DNA of 64,000 nt, taken from positions 124,001 to 188,000 of the forward strand of contig CAWBLP010000010.1 of NCBI GenBank assembly GCA_963789495.1. The letters are read 5' to 3'. A model generated the notes under the pieces. That model worked only from the letters and a program-made list of their open reading frames with translations. It was not told the DNA's origin and ran no database searches. A program made the position numbers and the translations under genes. Within the stretch, counting starts at the first letter, position 1. Every line of letters begins with the position of its first letter. Source of the DNA: CAWBLP01 sp963789495. GTDB taxonomy: Bacteria; Pseudomonadota; Alphaproteobacteria; Acetobacterales; Acetobacteraceae. This document shows, one piece after another, positions 43,110-53,080 of the stretch.

Positions 43110-44071
43110 GGCGTCTGACCGCTCCGCTTGCCCATGGATTTAATATAGGCCACGAGCTGCTCCAACTCCGCATTCGAAACCGCGCCCGCAAAGCTCGGCA
43201 TTATCGGCCGATATCCCGCAACAACCTGCTTGCGTGGCTGCAGGATGCTGTCACGGATATAGGCATCATCCGCGACAACGGTGCTGCCATCCTGCAGAAA
43301 CACGACCCGGCCGTAGATATCCGCCAGGTCAGGGGCGCGCACCGAACCTTGCTCGGTGTGACACCCGCTGCATCCGTAGCTCTGGAATAGCCGACTTCCG
43401 CCGGCGGCCAGGCTTCCGCTCACGCCCGCATCCTTCAACCAGGCCTGATAGTCGGACGGCGACATGACATACAGGGTGCCCGCCATTAATGCGTGCTGAG
43501 CGCCGCAAAATTCGGAACAGAACAGCTTGTACGCGCCGACACGGTTTGCCTGAAACCACATCTCCGTCGTACGGCCGGGAACCACTTCCTCCTGCTGCCG
43601 CAGCGCCGGGACGTAGAGCGAGTGGATCACGTCCTGAGACTGCAGATCGATGCGCACCGGCTGCCCGACCGGCACATGCAGATCATTGATTTCCCATTGC
43701 CCGCCAGGATGCTGAAATTTCCACATCCACTGGCGACCGACCGCCGCGATCACCATGGCATTGGGCGGCGCCGACTGCTGGCGCAGATAGATCGATCCGG
43801 CCCAGAAGAAGAATCCCAGAGAAATCAGGAACGGAATGACCATCCACGACATTTCGATCGGCAGATTGCGTGCCTCACGATGCGAGCGGTCGACATCCCG
43901 GCCGGCGCGATACTTCACCGCGCAATAGGCCATGAATACGAACACCGGTGCGACCAGCAGAAACAGCACCGCGCACCAGACGCCGAAAATCTGGTCGATC
44001 TCCCCCGCCGTTGCCGAGGCGGCAGGTGGCCAGAACTGCGGCGGATAATGCGGGAGGAAATGCTGCATCAT
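43106..44071 (-). CDS. coxB: Cytochrome c oxidase subunit II with fused cytochrome c domain (caa3 type)
   Basis: Electron-entry subunit of 321 residues. Two N-terminal spans are followed by the cupredoxin domain with the CuA ligands His150, Cys185, Cys189, His193 and Met196 (VIHSLYVP and CSEFCGAQHALM). A C-terminal cytochrome c domain follows, with heme motif CSGCH (about residues 234-238) and a likely Met ligand in YRPIMPSF. The fused heme domain is the hallmark of caa3 oxidases. The ATG at 44071 overlaps the preceding stop (ATGA); a GTG two codons earlier is an alternative. Confidence 0.94.
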   Translation of the reverse strand: MMQHFLPHYPPQFWPPAASATAGEIDQIFGVWCAVLFLLVAPVFVFMAYCAVKYRAGRDVDRSHREARNLPIEMSWMVIPFLISLGFFFWAGSIYLRQQSAPPNAMVIAAVGRQWMWKFQHPGGQWEINDLHVPVGQPVRIDLQSQDVIHSLYVPALRQQEEVVPGRTTEMWFQANRVGAYKLFCSEFCGAQHALMAGTLYVMSPSDYQAWLKDAGVSGSLAAGGSRLFQSYGCSGCHTEQGSVRAPDLADIYGRVVFLQDGSTVVADDAYIRDSILQPRKQVVAGYRPIMPSFAGAVSNAELEQLVAYIKSMGKRSGQTP

Positions 44072-44577
44072 GGCCACGCATCCAGCGCCTTGCCCACGCT
44101 CAGCGCCATCGCCCGATCGATCGGAATACGGGCGGTCGTATGGTCCGCATTGATCCAGCCGTAACTGTGCAGCAGACGCTGCTGGCGTGCCTTCTGCTGC
44201 GCCAGATCAATGAAGGGATGGCTTTGCAACCGCGGCGTGGGCGGCACCGACACGGCGGTCTGTTCGTTCGTCAGCCCGGACCACGCGGCGTGGCGACTGG
44301 CATCGGAGCGCCAGACCATGACGAACACGACACCGATGACCAGCGCCGTGACGGCAGCCATGCCTGCCAGGATGTAGACCGTGGTGCGGACATTGATGTC
44401 AGTGGTCTCGTGTCCGCACTCCAGTGCGGCGGTGCTGGGTTCAGTGCCATGCGCCCCGCGTGCACTGATCATCTGCGCTGATCTCCACAGCAATGAACCA
44501 AGCCCGACCACAAGTCCGCCCAGGGCCACCATCAGCCAACCGGCCCGCAACCGGCGTGATTGCCGCGGCTCAGACAT
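44068..44577 (-). CDS. Two-span membrane protein of the ACIII-oxidase operon
   Basis: Protein of 169 residues with two spans (about residues 12-30 and 70-90). Its C-terminal segment reads QQRLLHSYGWINADHTTARIPIDRAMAL. This YGW...ARIPIDRAM pattern recurs in proteins near Sco and oxidase genes, but no function is established to my knowledge. It overlaps actF by eight bases and coxB by four, so it is made with both complexes and may link or assemble them. No Sco-type CXXXC motif was seen. Confidence 0.7.
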   Translation of the reverse strand: MSEPRQSRRLRAGWLMVALGGLVVGLGSLLWRSAQMISARGAHGTEPSTAALECGHETTDINVRTTVYILAGMAAVTALVIGVVFVMVWRSDASRHAAWSGLTNEQTAVSVPPTPRLQSHPFIDLAQQKARQQRLLHSYGWINADHTTARIPIDRAMALSVGKALDAWP

Positions 44578-45617
44578 GCTGGACCGCCGTGCGTGACGAG
44601 GGGCGCCGCCAGATGCACGCGCCAAGCATGATGCCGCCAAACCCGGCAAACAGCAGAACATCCATGCCGGAGATGGTGAAGTGATGCCGCAGTGACGGCG
44701 TGACCAGCCAGAGCATACCCAGCACTTGGCCCAGCAGAATCAGGCCGGCCATGGCGGATACCACCATGGGTCGCCGGCGTAGCCTCGGCCACTGCAACAC
44801 CAACAGCGGAACTATCAAACCGGCAGAGACCGCCACCCAGACTATGATTTCGCTGCCCAGACCGATGCGGTGCAGATACCACGCGATTTCGGTCGGCTTG
44901 TTGCCCGACCATATGATCAGGGTACTGCATGAAGTGCAGAAAGATCCACATGCCCGCCGCGGTCAGCAGAATTGTTGCGGCAAAGTCCGGATTTGTCTGT
45001 CGCCAGACATTGCCCGCCAACAGGACCGCGACGCTGACCGCGATTGTGGCCTGGGCAGCTAGCACGATCAGCCCGAACTCTGGCGAGATCCAGTTCGGCT
45101 CCGTCGCCATGGCCCAGTCAACCGACGCCAACGTCACAGTGAACAGATGGACGAAGAGGCCGATCGCCGCGACGCCGCGCCGGCCTCCCTCGCGGGCTGG
45201 TGACGGCGGTCGCAGGAACGCCAGAGCGAGCACCGACCAGATCACGAAATAGACGATGCTGCGCGCAATGAAAGCGCTGTGGCTCATCCAGGCTCCGCCG
45301 AACGGCGTGTCGAAGCCGCGGCCCATCGACCATCCGAACAGAGAGTGAGGTAGCAGCAACACCGGGATCATCAGGACAGCGGCCAGCGGAACCAGCCACA
45401 ACAGGCCGCGCAACGTCGGTGCCAGGCCGAAATCCGTGCCCGGGCCTGCAAGATCCAGCAACATGAGGATCGGCAACGCACCGATCGGCACCGACGCCCA
45501 GAACAGCCAGGTCGCAAGATAGGACGGCATCGCGACCGCGCCGAGCAGCAGGCTCAGCAACAGGGCAATGAGCAGCGACAGCGCGCCTCCCGCGAACAGC
45601 AAAGTCCCGGCCCTCAC
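44570..45617 (-). CDS. actF: Alternative complex III subunit ActF, apparent frameshift
   Basis: Quinone-linked membrane subunit of alternative complex III, a paralogue-like partner of ActC. Translation starts at a GTG overlapping the actE stop (GTGA). The frame runs to FLHFMQY, then the family continuation (LIIWSGNKPTEIAWYLHRIG...VAVSAGLIVPLLVLQWP) lies one frame over. One extra C near 44924-44927 explains it and gives 348 residues, close to the family length. About ten spans are predicted. The uncorrected frame instead ends in an unnatural histidine/glycine-rich tail. Confidence 0.85.
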
Positions 45618-46150
45618 GGACTTGCTTCCTGCAAATGCGCTTTGTCGCTGTTGGACAGGATGGCGATCTGCGCGTGCTGGCTGCGCTGCAGCGCACGAAT
45701 ATAGGCGGCAATGGCCCAACGATCCGCGGGGGACACACGGTCGGCGTAGCTGTACATCACGCCGTGCCCGTTGGTGATCACGTCGTAGAAATGCTGGGCC
45801 TTTGCCTTGATCAGTTCGTCGGAAAACAGTGGCGGCGGCTTCGGAAAACCGCGCTGAACCACCATCCCCGCCCCGTCACCGGACTCCGCGTGGCAGGGCG
45901 CGCAGAAAATATGGAAGTGCTGCTGACCACGCGACAGCAGGGCCTCGGTGATGATCGATGGTTCCGAGGCCGACGTTGCGGGGGCATTGCGCGCCACGGT
46001 GCCGGAAACCGGATGCTGCATCGTCATGTGATGCTGCAAAAACCAGAAGCCGCCCCAGGCGTCAGCACGCTGCTGGGTGTACATGTCCTCCTCCCGGCAG
46101 GTCGCCAATGCGAGCGGCAACACCAGCAGCACGAGCCTGCGCCACGTCAT
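45614..46150 (-). CDS. actE: Alternative complex III monoheme cytochrome c subunit ActE
   Basis: Membrane-attached cytochrome c of 178 residues. It has an N-terminal lipoprotein-like signal (MTWRRLVLLVLPLALATC, Cys18). The heme motif is CAPCH with axial Met candidates in MVVQRGFPKPPPL and the later GVMYSYADRVSPADRWAIAAYIRAL segment, all as in ActE. It would pass electrons from the pentaheme/iron-sulphur part towards cytochrome c or the oxidase. It overlaps both neighbours by four bases. Confidence 0.92.
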   Translation of the reverse strand: MTWRRLVLLVLPLALATCREEDMYTQQRADAWGGFWFLQHHMTMQHPVSGTVARNAPATSASEPSIITEALLSRGQQHFHIFCAPCHAESGDGAGMVVQRGFPKPPPLFSDELIKAKAQHFYDVITNGHGVMYSYADRVSPADRWAIAAYIRALQRSQHAQIAILSNSDKAHLQEASP

Positions 46151-46692
46151 CGCGGCACCCGCTGGATGCGCACCGGCGGCATCGGCAGGTCAACTGAACT
46201 CTGCTCCACCAGCTCCGGATCGAACTGCTCCGACCGAGCCTCAACAATGAGGAACATGCGGTCCTGCGTGACACCCTCGATGCCGTCGATGTTGAACACT
46301 GGGTGGTTCAGCCGGGGTAGCCGGTTCAGAAAGCACATCGCCAGCATCGACACCACCGCGCCGGTCAACATGGCGGCTGCGAGACTTGGGATCACGTAAT
46401 ACGGCCAACTGAACAGCGGCCGTCCGGCGATGTTGAACGGATAACTGACGACTGTGGCGAACACGATCATGCCGAAGCAACCAATTCCGCCGAGGAGCGT
46501 CCCGCACCAGGCGATCAGGCCGAGCGAAGGGCCGCGCATCGCGATCGCTGCGTCCATGCCGGGGATCGGCAGAGGCGACAAGGCGTCCACCACGCCGACA
46601 TCCAGTGCACGCATCTTGCTGGCAGCCGCGAGCAATGCGTGCGACGAGGTGAATTCGGCCGAAACGCCGTAGAGCTGAGGACCTTCAGCCAC
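46147..46692 (-). CDS. actD: Alternative complex III subunit ActD (DUF3341)
   Basis: Membrane subunit of 181 residues with two central spans and an N-terminal soluble part (MAEGPQLYGVSAEFTSSHALLAAASKMRALDVGVVDALSPLPIPGMDAAI) that carries the usual DUF3341 opening. The FSWPYYVIPSLAAAMLTGAVVSMLAMCFLNRLPRLNHPVF region is also typical. The start lies eight bases inside actC. Confidence 0.92.
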   Translation of the reverse strand: MAEGPQLYGVSAEFTSSHALLAAASKMRALDVGVVDALSPLPIPGMDAAIAMRGPSLGLIAWCGTLLGGIGCFGMIVFATVVSYPFNIAGRPLFSWPYYVIPSLAAAMLTGAVVSMLAMCFLNRLPRLNHPVFNIDGIEGVTQDRMFLIVEARSEQFDPELVEQSSVDLPMPPVRIQRVPR

Positions 46693-48064
46693 GGCGCGGC
46701 ACCTCCAGGTCCCGACGCGCGTGCAGGCGCAGGTCCACGATGGATGCTACGGGCACATAGCGCAGCGCCAGCAGCAGCAGCATGCCGAACAATCCGATCG
46801 TGCCGGTCCAGGTGGTGATCCCCCAGAAGCTGACGGCATAGGTGGCCTGCGACGACGGCAGGAAGTCGTGGTGTTGCGTAATGACCAGCACCATGAAATG
46901 GTCCGACCACATGCCGGCCATCACCAGCAATCCCAGCCCGAACAGCATGAACGCGCTGCGACGGATGGCGCGAAACCACAGCAGGTGGATCGGCAGCAGG
47001 GCCGCCCCGACAATCAACCAGAAGCTGCTGGCATAAAGACCAGTGAAGCGGCGCATCATGACGGCCCGATCGTGTACGTCACCGCCCAAGGCGGTGAAAA
47101 AAAACTCTGCGCAGTAGCAATATGTGGAGAGCAGGCCCGCAGCCAGGATCAGTCGGCTGAGCAGGTCCAGATGCTGCGATGTGATCAGCGAGTCCGTGGG
47201 ATAAATGTAACGGACGACCGCCACCACCACGGCAATGGCCCCCGCACCGGAAAATACCGAATTCACAATGAAGAAGACCGGCAGCAACGTGTCGTGCCAA
47301 CCTGGCTCCACCGTGCCGGCATACATCACCGCGGCGCCACATTGCGTGACCACCGCCTGCAGCAGGCCAAACAACGCGAGAATGCGATAGGCCTGCAGCC
47401 ATCGTGCCCAATGCAACGCCGAACCGCGCCAACCCAAGGCAGCAACGCCATAGATCTGCTTGCGATGCAGCGTCGTCGCCCGATCGCGCAACGTCGCCAG
47501 GTCCGGGATCATGCCCACGTACCAAAACAACACGGCGATCACCAGAAGACTGATGATATCGAACGCGTCCCACACCAGCGGGCTGCGGAATTGCGGCCAC
47601 AGCAACAGTGTGTTCGGATAAGGCAGGTTCCAGAAGAAGAACCAGGGCCGCCCGAGATGAATGATCGGATAGACGCCAGCGGTTGCGGCGGCGAGAACAG
47701 CGATTGCCTCGGCACTGCGGTTCAGTGCACCGCGCCAGTGCTGGCGCAGCAACAGCAGCAGCGCGGATACGATCAGGGCGCCACAGGCATTCGCCATCCA
47801 CCAATCATAGCTGACGATGTCCAGCGCCCAGCCGACCGGGATGTTGTTGCCCCAGACGCCGATGCCCCAATAGAACAGCCAACCCAGGGCGACGACCAAC
47901 CAAAGCGCCAGCAGAACGCTGATGCCGAAAGCGATGAACCAACGGCGCGCCGACGGATGGGCGAATGCAATGTCGGCGATGCGAGCAACAATGGCGGATT
48001 CAGCATTCTCCCCTGCCAAAAACCCAGCCTTTCCCCGCGCTACCGCCTCATTCGGCATGCTCAT
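46685..48064 (-). CDS. actC: Alternative complex III membrane subunit ActC (NrfD/PsrC-like)
   Basis: Polytopic NrfD/PsrC-like quinol-oxidising subunit of 459 residues with about ten spans. It runs in frame with the preceding ActB, giving one unbroken reading. The natural ATG (MSMPNEAVARGKAG) lies at 48064 within an ATGA, and the likely actB stop is in the other frame (see actB). Typical parts include FLWSRVWN-like FYWGIGVWGNNIPVGWALDIVSYDWWMANA, and the SSFWLIVGAALLPIHLLWF end. It docks to ActB and oxidises membrane quinol. Confidence 0.88.
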   Translation of the reverse strand: MSMPNEAVARGKAGFLAGENAESAIVARIADIAFAHPSARRWFIAFGISVLLALWLVVALGWLFYWGIGVWGNNIPVGWALDIVSYDWWMANACGALIVSALLLLLRQHWRGALNRSAEAIAVLAAATAGVYPIIHLGRPWFFFWNLPYPNTLLLWPQFRSPLVWDAFDIISLLVIAVLFWYVGMIPDLATLRDRATTLHRKQIYGVAALGWRGSALHWARWLQAYRILALFGLLQAVVTQCGAAVMYAGTVEPGWHDTLLPVFFIVNSVFSGAGAIAVVVAVVRYIYPTDSLITSQHLDLLSRLILAAGLLSTYCYCAEFFFTALGGDVHDRAVMMRRFTGLYASSFWLIVGAALLPIHLLWFRAIRRSAFMLFGLGLLVMAGMWSDHFMVLVITQHHDFLPSSQATYAVSFWGITTWTGTIGLFGMLLLLALRYVPVASIVDLRLHARRDLEVPRRG

Positions 48065-50990
48065 GCCTTCTTGTCGCTCGGGTACCAGCGCGGCAAGATA
48101 CGTCGTCCGCGGCCGGGTGTTCAGTTCCCCCAGCAGCGCGTAGTTGCGCGGATTCTTGCGGGCGGCGGCAACGACACTGCCCTGATCAGCAAGATCACCA
48201 AACTGAATGGCGCGGGTCGGACAGGCGGCGGCACACGCGGTGACCACTTCACCATCCCTGATCGGTCGATCCTCCTTGGCGGAGGCGACGCGCCCAGCGA
48301 CGATCCGTTGCACGCAATAGGTGCATTTCTCCATCACGCCGCGCGCGCGCACGGTCACGTCCGGATTGCGCTGGGCCTGAATCGAATCCGGCGCATCGCT
48401 GTAGTGCAGGTAGTTGAAATGCCGGACCTTGTACGGACAATAGGCGTTGCACGCGCGGGTGCCGATGCAGCGATTATAGACCATCAGGTTGAGGCCCTCG
48501 CTGTCGTGCAGGGTTGCCTCAACCGGGCATCCGAGTTCGCACGGCGCCGTCTCACAGTGCATGCAAGGCACCGGCATGAACCGCGTATCCGGATTCGATT
48601 CCGCCCCCGTGCGATACCGGTCGATGCGCAGCCAATGCATATCGCGCCCGGCCAGTACCTGGTCCTTGCCGACCACGGGCACGTTGTTCTCCGCCTGGCA
48701 GGCGACGACGCAGGCATTGCAGCCGGTGCACGCATCCAGATCAATCACCATGCCCCAGGCGCGTCCGTCGCTCGGATCACGCTGGTACAGCGTCGGCTGG
48801 GTCCACGCCGTGTCATCGCCCACTGGCCTGGCGTCGATCGGCTGCAGCCGGATATAGTCGTGGCCTTCCTCGTCATCGATTTGCTGAGTCTCGGCGATGG
48901 CGCGCGCGTCGCCCCCCGCGTGCAGTTTGCCGGTGCCCAACACCCACGGTGCGTCCAGTCGCCGCAACGCGTAGGCGTTGTAGCCAATCCCCTGCCCCAC
49001 GCTGCCGGCATGCGTTCGGCCGTAGCCCAGATACAGCACGATGCTGTCTTCATGCTGGCCCGGAATGATCCAGGCCGGCCCGGCGATCCACTCCGCGCCG
49101 ACATGCACGGCAGTGATGTCGCCGTTCTTCAAACCGTGCTGCGATGCCAGATTCGGCGGCAGGGCGACGATGTTGTCCCACACGATCTTGGTCAGCGGCT
49201 TCGGCAGTTCCTGCAGCCAGGCGTTGTTGGCGAAGCAGCCGTCCCAGATGGTCGGGTCGGGTCGGATCAGTACCTCCGGCGCGGCATCGGCCGCCGCTGA
49301 CTGGGGCTGAGGCGATGCCTGGGGTGGCTGCACGTCCCGCATGGGAAACGCACTGCCCGAGACGAAACCGCCGCGCAGGGCCTCCTGCCAGCGCGCATTG
49401 AAGTCCTCACCGGACATATGGCTGCGCCAGAAATCCTGCACGATCGCATAGCCGGCGCGCGGTTTGTCATCGACCAGAAGCGACAGGATTTCCTGGCACG
49501 ATCGCGTGTCGTACAGCCGCTCGATCGTCGGCTGGATCAGGGTGGCGGTCCCGTCCAGGGCGCGTGCATCACCCCAGGATTCCAGCGGATGAGATTGCGG
49601 CAGATGCCAATCACAGCGGACGGCGGTCTCATCGACGTGCAGGCTGGCATGCAGTTTCAGCGGAACCTGTGCCAGCAGCCGGTCGAAACCGACATCAGCC
49701 GGCGCGGTGTATACCGGATTGCTCTCCAGCATCACCAGTGTCGAGACTTCGCCGCGCCGCATCGCCGCGATCAGATCACCAAAAGGCTCAGTCTGGGCCA
49801 GCACCGGGTCGGTGTACAGCACGGTCTTGCCGAGGTTTCCCAGCACCGCATTGATCCGATGCACGATGGCGTGCAAAGCTGGGCTTTGCTGCATGCCCGC
49901 CAGCACGATGCTGCGGCCAGGAGCGTTGCGCAGTGCCTGGGTGACAGTATTGCGCCACGACGCGAGCGGAGCGTCTTTGTCCGCGCCGCCTTCAAGCTGC
50001 GCCAGCAGGGCCTGTGCCAGCGGCAGCAGATCCCGTTGCGCTACCGGACGGTGATGTTCGGCCTTGGCAGATGTCAGCGTCGGGGTCGGCGCAACCGCAT
50101 GCATTTCCAGCAGCCGACCGCTCGCCGCCAACTTACGACGGGCATCGATCCAGGCAAGCGACGCCCCCACCTGCTGCGGGCCCGGATCGAGGAAGTCACC
50201 GTCGAGCGAAACAATGACCTCGGCCTGGTGGAAGTTCCACCGGGTTTCCAGCGGTTTGCCGAACGCCTGCTGTGCGCCGGCATACAGCGCGTCACGCCCG
50301 ACCGGAGCATGGCTATGCCAATGCATCTGCGGCATGGCCTGTCGCACGGCCTCGATCTGCGCGATCAGTGACGGCGAACTGACCGGACCGGTGAGCAAAT
50401 GCAGCCCTTGCCCGCCTGCATCCTGCAGCGCCGCGAACCGGCCGAGCATGGCGGCGCGGAAGCTGTCCCAGTCGCTGGGATTGCCGGCGTGCTGGACAGA
50501 CTGGGAGCGGTCGGGATCGTACAGACCCAGCACGTGCGCCTGCACGAAAATGTCCGTGCCGCCGCGGCTCCACGGATGCTCGGCATTGCCTTCCAGTTTG
50601 ATCGGCCGGCCATCCATCGTGGTGACCAGCACGCCGTTGGCGATACCATCCAGCAGCGTCGCGGATGCATAGGACAGCGGCACGCCTGGCGTCAGACCGC
50701 CAGGCTGCTTCACGTAGGGGATAATCTGGCTACGGCCGGTGCTGCTGGGTCGGTCGCAGCTGCCAAGTCCACCCAACGCGAAGGATGCAGCCATGATCTG
50801 CAACAATCGCCGCCGCCCGGGGGCCGCCAGCATCGGTGCCAGCGACGGATGCCGCGCCTCGACGAAGGCGCGGAATTCGCCTGAACTCCGCAACGGTTTC
50901 CAGGTCGCGCCAGGATCGGCGTCCGCCCACCCGCTCCAGCAGACGACGCAGCACGGGTGCATCAGCGCTGTCGGATGTCACCGGTGGCAT
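48061..50990 (-). CDS. actB: Alternative complex III iron-sulphur subunit ActB, two apparent frameshifts
   Basis: Large periplasmic subunit uniting a molybdopterin-oxidoreductase-like half, with no sign of a cofactor role, and a ferredoxin-like half. The N-terminus (MPPVTSDSADAPVLRRLLERVGGRRSW) starts at 50990, overlapping actA, and shifts frame near 50880. A twin-arginine segment follows (GRRRLLQIMAASFALGG). Cysteine clusters for three [4Fe-4S] and one [3Fe-4S] lie at DACTGCNACVVACQ, MPVPCMHCETAPCELGCP, NRCIGTRACNAYCP and MEKCTYCVQRI...CAAACP. As printed, the frame runs on into ActC; one extra base near 48080 would instead end it with YPSDKKA and a TGA at 48061-48063. Removing both bases gives 975 residues, normal for ActB. 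Confidence 0.88.
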
Positions 50991-51646
50991 GTGGAACAAT
51001 CCGTCAGCAGACCGGTGGTGTTGATGTGGTACTGCGCCAGCAGCGTCTTTCCCCGTTCTGCCTGGTCCGCCGGCGGCTGCCACTGCATATCGAACACTTT
51101 GTCCCTCGGCCGCAGATAGTCCTGCGGATTGCGATGACAGGACAGACAGAACGCCATCGAGAAGGCGTGCGGTTGCAAGGTCATCTGCATGTTGTGCGTC
51201 ATGTCGCCGTGACAGCTGGAGCAGCCGATTCCATTCAGCACGTGAACGGAATGGTCAAAATAAACGTAGCCAGGAAGCCGCCCGACGCGCTTCCACCGCA
51301 GCGGGATGCCGCTTGCAAGGCTTTCCCGCACCGGTGCCAACATGCGCGCATTGCGCCAGACCTGGGAGTGGCATGTCATGCACGTATGCGTGGGGGGCAT
51401 GCCGGCAGTGGCCGTGCGCTCGACGGATGTATGGCAATAACGACAGTCCAGACCGAGCTCGCCTGCGTGATGTTGATGGCTGAATTCGGTGGGCTGCGCT
51501 TCGACGATGTTCCGCCCGGTGAACCAGGCGGAATGCGCAAGACTCTCGACTGTGATGACCGCCACTACGCTACCCAGCAGCAGACACCACAGAACGAAGC
51601 GGAACAGCGCGTCGGCGCGCGGCTGGAACAGCTGCGCCATCAGCAC
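50978..51646 (-). CDS. actA: Alternative complex III pentaheme cytochrome c subunit ActA
   Basis: Cytochrome of about 222 residues with an N-terminal membrane anchor (LFRFVLWCLLLGSVVAVITVESL) and five heme motifs in order: CRYCH, CMTCH, CSSCH, CLSCH and CSTCH. The count and spacing are those of ActA. It is the first gene of the operon and its stop overlaps the actB start by 13 bases. The start is a GTG at 51646, with ACGGA just upstream, or an ATG at 51640. Confidence 0.93.
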   Translation of the reverse strand: MLMAQLFQPRADALFRFVLWCLLLGSVVAVITVESLAHSAWFTGRNIVEAQPTEFSHQHHAGELGLDCRYCHTSVERTATAGMPPTHTCMTCHSQVWRNARMLAPVRESLASGIPLRWKRVGRLPGYVYFDHSVHVLNGIGCSSCHGDMTHNMQMTLQPHAFSMAFCLSCHRNPQDYLRPRDKVFDMQWQPPADQAERGKTLLAQYHINTTGLLTDCSTCHR

Positions 51647-52086
51647 ATTCCGTCAGTATTGCTCGGCAGGCGTAGCCAGTCGTGCTGCGCGCGCCATTGC
51701 AGCAGGATTGACGAACGGAAGCGCATTACTCGACAGGACCCTGGCAGGAATCCGGCATCGTCTCTCCTGCTAGCGCAAGCGGAGTTGGTTCGTCCAAGAA
51801 CTGCCCTTTTCGCCGACTGGGTCAACGGGTTTCGCACCCCATCACACTCACAATCGCGCGCAGCTCGACTTGTGCCGCCGGGTTATGACAAACCGCATTA
51901 CTGCGTCGACATTCGGGCGCTGCACTGCAGCGTCATTCAAACGCTGCTGTTGTTTCACATTCATTGGCGTGGCGCAGTGTTGATCGCCCGATGCCGCGCG
52001 ACGCGCCGCTTCAGGCACACCCCGCTTCAGGCACACCCCGCTTCAGGCAGTCGAGATCAGTTCGCCGCTGGCAACGGGCAGCCGCC
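51647..52086. other. 440-base gap upstream of the respiratory operon, no gene seen
   Basis: It separates actA (reading left) from the end of the next ABC ATPase gene (also reading left). It should hold the promoter of the ACIII-oxidase operon on the minus strand, but no convincing -35/-10 or known regulator site (Fnr, RegA, NtrC type) could be picked out. It also contains the tandem repeat at 52007-52049. Confidence 0.6.
52007..52049. repeat. 16-base tandem repeat, about 2.7 copies
   Basis: The unit CGCTTCAGGCACACCC occurs at 52007-52022 and 52023-52038 exactly, then partially (CGCTTCAGGCA) at 52039-52049. It lies 38 bases after the end of the downstream ABC ATPase gene. It may be a slippage product or a protein-binding array; nothing decides. 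Confidence 0.7.
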
Positions 52087-53080
52087 TCACCCCGCGGGAA
52101 CCGGCCAGGCATCCTCCGGCCGCGACCATGCGGTCACCGGCCCGCCCTCGGCCACGCACAGACTGCCGTCATTCACCGCGTCCACCAGCAGTACCGTGCC
52201 GTCGCCCAGGCGCAGCCGCAGCTCCAGCCGGGCACCCAGATACATCACCCGCTCCACCACGGCCGGCCAGGACCGCATGCTGTCCGGCACAGCGCCGGCG
52301 TCGCACAGCTTCAGCCGTTCCGGCCGGATCACCAGCAGCCTTCCACCATCCGGGACCAGGTTCGCATTGCCGATGAAGCCGGCGACGAACTGCGTGACAG
52401 GACGCTCGTAGATGTCCGATGGCGTGCCGAGCTGCTCGATCCGGCCGGCGCGCATCACGGCGATGCGGTCGGACATGGTCAGCGCCTCAGCCTGGTCGTG
52501 GGTGACGAACACGGTGGCGATGCCCAGGCGCCGCTGCAGGCCGGAAATCTCGAACCGCATCTCCTCGCGCAGTTTCAGGTCCAGGTTGGACAGCGGCTCA
52601 TCCAGCAGCAGCATCGCCGGGCGGATCACCAGCGCGCGGGCCAGGGCCACGCGCTGACGCTGGCCGCCGGACAGCTTGCAGCGGGCGCCGCTCGCCCAGG
52701 CCGGCAAGCTGCACCAGCGCCAGCGCGTCCGGCGACGCGGCCGCGATCTCGGCGCGGGGCACTCGGCGCATGCGCAGGCCGAAGCCGACATTCTCCGCGA
52801 CGCTCATATGCGGGAACAGCGCGTAGTCCTGGAACACCAGGCCGAGGTCGCGGCGGAACGGCGGCAGGGTCTCCACCATCCGCCCCTGCAGCCGGATATG
52901 CCCGGCATCAGGCGCCAGGAACCCCGCGATCAGGTTCAGCGTGGTGGTTTTGCCGCAGCCGCTGGGACCGAGCAGGGTCACGAACTCGCCGGGCGCCACG
53001 GTCAGGTCGATGCCGTCCACCGCCGCCACCGGCCCGAACCGCTTGGTCAGCCCGGACAGTTGGAGCGCCGGCTCAGCCAT
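52087..53080 (-). CDS. ABC transporter ATP-binding protein, PotA-type, apparent frameshift
   Basis: ATPase of the second polyamine-type importer. Read from the ATG at 53080 it shows Walker A GPSGCGKTT and the Q-loop VFQDYALFPHM. It then shifts frame near 52685-52695, between GLGER and CKLSGGQRQRVALARAL, and continues with signature LSGGQRQR, Walker B LLLDEPLSNLD, FVTHDQAEALTMSDR and a TOBE-like end. Removing one base gives 330 residues. The start overlaps the preceding permease. The break splits the ATP-binding core, so a true mutation would abolish transport. Confidence 0.87.

Noticed and set aside
46721..49300. An 859-residue plus-strand open frame within the actBC region
   Set aside because: It is the antisense of the well-supported ActB/ActC genes, with no recognisable domain or membrane pattern.
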